From assembly GCF_002288925.2 (NCBI RefSeq), contig NW_022098004.1:6777759-6841758 (forward strand): 64,000 nt of DNA, read 5' to 3'. The DNA comes from Delphinapterus leucas. Taxonomy: Eukaryota; Chordata; Mammalia; Artiodactyla; Monodontidae. This document shows positions 44,958 through 64,000 of this stretch, piece by piece. Numbering within the stretch: position 1 is the first letter of the stretch; each line of letters starts with the position of its first letter. Both the position numbers and the translations under genes were made by a program. The notes below the pieces were generated by a model. The model saw nothing but the letters and a program-made list of their open reading frames with translations, was not told the origin of the DNA and searched no databases.

Positions 44958-45719
44958 ACCTGAGCTCACAGAGGGAGGCCGATTCTGCAAGAAAAGCATG
45001 GGGGAGGAAACGCCCTGATTCTCTCTTCCCGCGTCCCTGCCTCTCTGCCAGGTAGCCAGCATTCTCCAGGTTCAGCCGGAGGAGCCCAGGTGACAGGGTG
45101 GGGAGGAGGGCTGAGGACAGGTGCCTGCAGCGTCCTACCTTTTCCATCTGGCAGTGATGAGCGCCTGCTGAGCCAGGCCCTCTGCTGGGTGGGAAGGATC
45201 AGAGACGGCAGGTTGCGGGGCCTCACAGCCCCGTGTCTCGGCCCGCAGCTGGCTGTCGTGAAGCCAGGGCCATCTGGCCTGAGGACCGGAGCTCCTGGAG
45301 CTCGCCCGCCAGCCCTGCAAGTCCAGGGCCCTCCTTGTTCTCACTTAGGGCACCTGGCTTCCCTGAGTGGCCGGAGGTCGTCATGTGGGTCAGCTGACAG
45401 GCCGCACACCTGAGGGATGTAGAGGCCTCGGGGAGTGAGGAGGCCAGGGGAGGGGGAGGTGTGCGGAGAGGCAGGGAGGTAGCGGGGGAAGGAAAAAGGT
45501 GTGGGGTTATCAGGGGGCGGTGAGGGGGTTACACCAGTTGTCCTTGGGAGAGGGATGAGGGCCCTGGCTGAAAGGGGCGGGGGCGGATGGAGGTGCAGAG
45601 GGAGGAGACTCAGCAACCTAGCAGCAGTGGGCTGGCCGTGGGGCAGGGTGGAGGGGAAAGTTCCGTTTCTTCTTATCTGGGGGAGGAGCCAGCTGGCTGG
45701 ATGCGTCTAGGCGCTGGAC
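44958..45719. other. GC-rich unique sequence downstream of CMIP
   Basis: No exon or gene is supported. Purine-rich on the plus strand. Confidence 0.45.
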
Positions 45720-45850
45720 CTCAGGGAGCCCGCCACAGACCAGAGGCATCCACGTCAGCCAGAGCTTCTCAGAAATGCAGGGTCTTTGGTGTCCAACCAG
45801 ACCCTGGGGATCAGAACCCGCGTTTTCTGGAGACTCACTGGACTAGAGCT
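45720..45850 (-). repeat. MER5-like element
   Basis: 'ccagagcttctcagaaatgc' with 'ggggatcagaacccgcgttt' is a diverged reverse MER5. Confidence 0.45.
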
Positions 45851-45889
45851 TCCGTGACGCCCTACCGCACAGCAGTCTAGGTGGACGGC

Positions 45890-46105
45890 CGGGTTCTACC
45901 CTGGGGCTGACTCTCCCCCCACCCACCCCCGGGGACACTAGGCCCCATCTGGAGACATCTTCAGTTACAACTGCAGTGGGTGGTGGAGAGGTACTCCTGG
46001 CATCTAGTGGGTCAGGGCTGGCGGGGGCCTGCTCAACATCCTTTGATGCCCAGGGCGGCCTCACAACAAAGGAAGATCTGCCCCCTAACGCGCCAGGGTG
46101 AGGAG
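45890..46105 (+). repeat. MER20 hAT element
   Basis: 'catctggagacatcttcagt', 'actcctggcatctagtgggt' and 'gctcaacatcctttgatgcc' lie in MER20 order. Confidence 0.75.
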
Positions 46106-46242
46106 TCCTGGACACTCAGAGAGGGTGTCCGGGCTCTGCCGTGAGCCCCCGACTCTCGGCCTAGGTCTCGTCCCTTCCCATCGCCCTGGGAGGCCCCTTC
46201 AAAGCCACACAGAAAGGTCAGATGTCAATGAGTCACTTACAG

Positions 46243-46248
46243 TTTATT
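46243..46248 (-). terminator. CMIP: CMIP poly-A signal
   Basis: AATAAA on the minus strand, the first canonical signal beyond the stop codon. Confidence 0.75.
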
Positions 46249-47694
46249 TTTGCCTGAAAGTATTTCACATCTCTGAACACAGCTACGTGACAGTAGTATT
46301 AACCATCAGGAAAAGCAACAGTGCGAAGGGAAAAGGTGGCATGTCTCGACTCTTCTTTTTTTTTTTTTTTCTTTTAAAATTTTTTTTTTTTTGCTTCTGC
46401 TTCTTCCTGCACCAGAGTGCTGTAAAGTATGGGACCGAAGGGGAGCGAATAAAACCAAACAACAGAAAACAACAACAACAAAAAAAAACACGAAACAGAA
46501 CACACTCACACGCACACACGAAATCAAACCTGGCACGGAAAATGAATTAAGACTGAAACCCAATTTCTTTTTTTTTCCTTTTTTAAAAAAATGAGGGCAT
46601 AGTCGGGGGGTAATAAAGTCTACCTAGCAAAGTATAAAACGACAAAAGCATGGTTTCCATTGAATAAGATTAAATATATATAAAACAATTACATTGACTG
46701 GGGGTTAGGTCTGGAGGTGCTGAAGGGGGGCTGTGTTTGTGCTAAACCAACAGAAGAAGGGGCTTGGGGGAGAGGGGACCCCAAGTAAACCATGAGGGCT
46801 GTTTTGTACAGTGAGGGCTTGTTTATAAAAGAAACAGAGGTTGGTGTGTCTTTGGGGCAGGTGTGGGGACGGAGGGGGCAGAAGGGGCGTCTGCGCTGCA
46901 GTGGTCACATTCGTGGGCGGGGTGGGCAGTCAGGCTGGTGGAGGCGACGTCTCTCTTCTCCCAAGAGACCATGCAGAGAGGCGGGCATGCATGAGGGGAC
47001 CGCGGGAGGCACAGGACGGCGGGGAGGCCACAGGTCGCAGAGCCTCAGCAGGGACGGGGGCAGCAGAGGCCACCGCAGATGGGAGAGCTCCGGGGGAGGG
47101 GGCGGGGCAGCTCTCCTGCGGGACGGACGGGAGGACAGGTTAGCACCCTCCCCCTCCAAATGTGTAAAAGGGGGCCGAGAGAAAGCTGGGGCCATAGAGG
47201 AGCAAGACGACAATGTGGGGACCCCACTTCTCCTCCCCCAGCTGACCTCCACCCTGTGAGGAAACTGGAGACGTCTGGGATCGAAACACACGGTGGCGTG
47301 GCGGGCAGAGGGATGGACGGACGGACCGACATGAGAGCGTTAGCAGAGAGAATCCATTACGAAAAAGCAATTAATTTTCCAAGGAGGTTCTTTTTTTTTT
47401 TTTTTTTTTCCGTCTGTTTGTTTCCTTTAAAAAAATAACAAGAATGCTACCACTACCCTGACAGCTGACTGGTTTGTACAGTACTACACGCCAGGGGCGG
47501 CCGGCGGGCGGGCAGGCGGGCGGGTCAAAGACTTCATAAATAAGAAGCAGGTCCCAGACCTGCAATTTGTCAACGTTTCTTAAATAGGCGCATTATTTAA
47601 ATCTTATGTACAACAAGAATCACTTTGCATAGCAATGGCGAGGACACAGGACGGGTGTGGGTGTGATGACGTGACCACGTGACCGGGTCTTGTC

Positions 47695-47736
47695 CGATGG
47701 CGATGGCGATGGCGATGGCGATGGCGACGGCGGGGC
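47695..47736. repeat. (CGATGG)n in CMIP 3' UTR
   Basis: Six perfect cgatgg units, then cgacgg. In the mRNA it reads CCATCG repeats. Confidence 0.95.
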
Positions 47737-48182
47737 GAGTTCTCCGCAGGGCCTCGGAGGGAGAAAGCATCCTTCCTTGGCCTCCAGGCCCGTCGGGGTT
47801 GCGAGACGATGGCATCAGAGTTGACTCTTCCCACATGGCATTGAACACAGAGGCAAAGAAAATCCACAAAGGGTCCCCCCTCCCCAAGCGCCCCCATCCC
47901 CACCCTCTCCCGGACCCGCTGCCGCTCCTCTGGTTGCTACAAAGTCCGTTTTAGATCAGGTCAATGTTTCCGATTATGAAGCTAAAAGAATTAGGTGGGG
48001 GCTGGGCGTGCTTACGTACCCCCTCCCCACCCCCTCCCCCCTCCGCCCTCCGCCCCCAGAAAGACTCCCCCGTCTATCTCACAGCCAGGACGCGGGGTGG
48101 GACCCCGAGACCCGCTGCTCTACAGCTATTAGTCAAGAGTTGCGTGTCGCAGTTGCAAACTCCTTCCTGCCGAGCGGGAGCT

Positions 48183-62841
<14,659 letters not shown>

Positions 62842-63104
62842 TTATCACACAGGGTCAAAGATGGGGCGAGAGTCTGGCAGACACCACGTGGCACCGACTC
62901 TGCTCTGGTGACCTCGGCTCCCAGGGGCCCCGAGGGACAAGCAGCTGGTGTCTGCAGTGTGGCCGCGAGGCCTGATAAGCCTCTCCGGAGACTTCCCCGT
63001 GGCCGCCGAAGGGGCTAGTCACCCAGCTCCCCGGATTCCTCCTCCTTGCCACCACACCCAGGTTCCCAGACCCTCGTTCCTTCTATCTTCCAGAGCACGG
63101 AGGG

Positions 63105-63420
63105 CTGTCATGGGCTGAAACGTATCCCCCTCAGATTCGTACGCTGAAGTCCTAACCCCAGGACCTGAGCCCAGGAAGAGGTGACTGAGGTAAAATGAGG
63201 TCATTAGGGTGGGTCCTAATCCAACCTGACTGGTGTCCTCGTAAGTGGAGGTTAGGACACAGACACACACAGGGATGACCACTTATAAGCCAAGCAGAGA
63301 GGGCCTCAGACAAAACCAACACTACCCACACCTTGATTCCACAGTTCCAGCCTCCAGAACTGTGAGAAAATACATTTCTGTTGTTTAAGCCCCTTGGTCT
63401 GTGCTGGAACCTGGCCTAAG
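63105..63420 (+). mobile_element. MLT1-type LTR in a CMIP intron
   Basis: 'gctgaagtcctaaccccagg', 'aaatgaggtcattagggtgg' and 'ctgttgtttaagccccttgg' are in LTR order. Confidence 0.87.
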
Positions 63421-63502
63421 CAGAGGACGGCCCCGGACCCCAGACCTGATTTGTGGTCCTGTGGGCCCGGGGCTCCCTGATGTATAGAATTCGCTGTTTT
63501 TT

Positions 63503-63634
63503 GTTTTGTTTTGTTTTGTTTTGTTGGCACCACCGTGCGGCTTGTGCGATCTTAGTTCCCCAGCCAGGGATGGAACCTGTGCCCCCTGTGGTGGAAGCGT
63601 GGAGTCCTAACCACGGGACCACCAGGGAAGTCCC
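63503..63634 (-). mobile_element. Short CHR-1-like SINE
   Basis: Reverse-strand copy with a (GTTTT)n tail and a 16-bp target duplication agaattcgctgttttt. Confidence 0.95.
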
Positions 63635-64000
63635 AGAATTCGCTGTTTTTCAACCTTCTTTTCGTTCAGTTGGACCCCTCTGCCCCCCGCCGCCCCAAGG
63701 AGCTTTTCCAACATTTTCCTTAATTGCTCTCTAAGTACACTATATCTGTTAATATGCTGTATGTCTGTCTCTACTTTATTCCAAAAAAGAGGAAGATCTT
63801 CTCACCCCCCAGAACAAATAATTCGCCCTCACCAACAATGCACAGTTTAGATAACCCTGGTGTAGGAACTGCTCCCACCCCTCCTTCCTCCAGATAAAGT
63901 GATGATAAAGTGGCAGCCTTCAGAATCCAGCTCACACCCTGGAGTGTTCCGAGGAAAGATGCAAACGCCGCCGCCGCCGCCGGACACACCGAAAAGAATT
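63635..64000. other. CMIP intron, unique
   Basis: No exon is visible. A short (GCC)n run lies at 63967-63981. Confidence 0.5.

Overview
The window is mammalian nuclear DNA. It consists of long interspersed-repeat-filled intergenic sequence and a split gene with GT-AG introns. It is almost certainly from a cetacean, probably a toothed whale. At least 20 copies of a tRNA-derived SINE begin with the 'ttccctggtggcgcagtggtt' type of head and carry a 'gcagccaaaaataaata' tail, the CHR-type SINE of cetaceans, hippos and their relatives. Four copies (about 12.06, 30.59, 40.85 and 54.62 kb) are a short, about 205-bp internal-deletion form like the deletion subfamilies described in cetaceans. The species call is inferred from repeats only.

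Region 1 (1-1.6 kb): a CpG island contains a perfect minus-strand splice donor and an E-box. I interpret it as the promoter and non-coding first exon of the gene downstream of CMIP, which in mammals is PLCG2 in the same orientation. Region 2 (1.6-46.2 kb): an intergenic spacer of about 45 kb with no supportable protein gene. It holds SINEs, L1 3' ends, MIR, L2, MLT1-type LTRs, MER5/MER20 elements and three ERV-type LTRs. Unique islands between the repeats carry candidate regulatory sites: a ZNF143-type motif cluster at 24.0-24.2 kb, an RFX X-box next to a perfect CRE at 34.6 kb, paired PU.1-like sites at 34.9 kb, and CTCF-like motifs at 29.9, 39.5 and 44.6 kb. Region 3 (46.2-62.8 kb, minus strand): the last eleven exons of CMIP (c-Maf-inducing protein), encoding the C-terminal 310 residues with leucine-rich repeats, plus a 3' UTR of about 2 kb ending at a single AATAAA. 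All eleven exons join in frame. Region 4 (62.8-64 kb): the next CMIP intron, with an MLT1 LTR and a SINE.

The main biology is a CMIP 3' end and a candidate PLCG2 5' end in tandem on the minus strand. Both products act in immune-cell signalling (CMIP in T cells and podocytes, PLCG2 downstream of B-cell, Fc and TREM2 receptors). The spacer could therefore hold PLCG2 enhancers and insulators. I see no bacterial-type system, CRISPR array, or intact viral or transposon gene. The most unusual structural item is a 57-bp copy of a MIR segment inside a CMIP intron, 1.26 kb from its source and bracketed by a perfect 11-bp inverted repeat.
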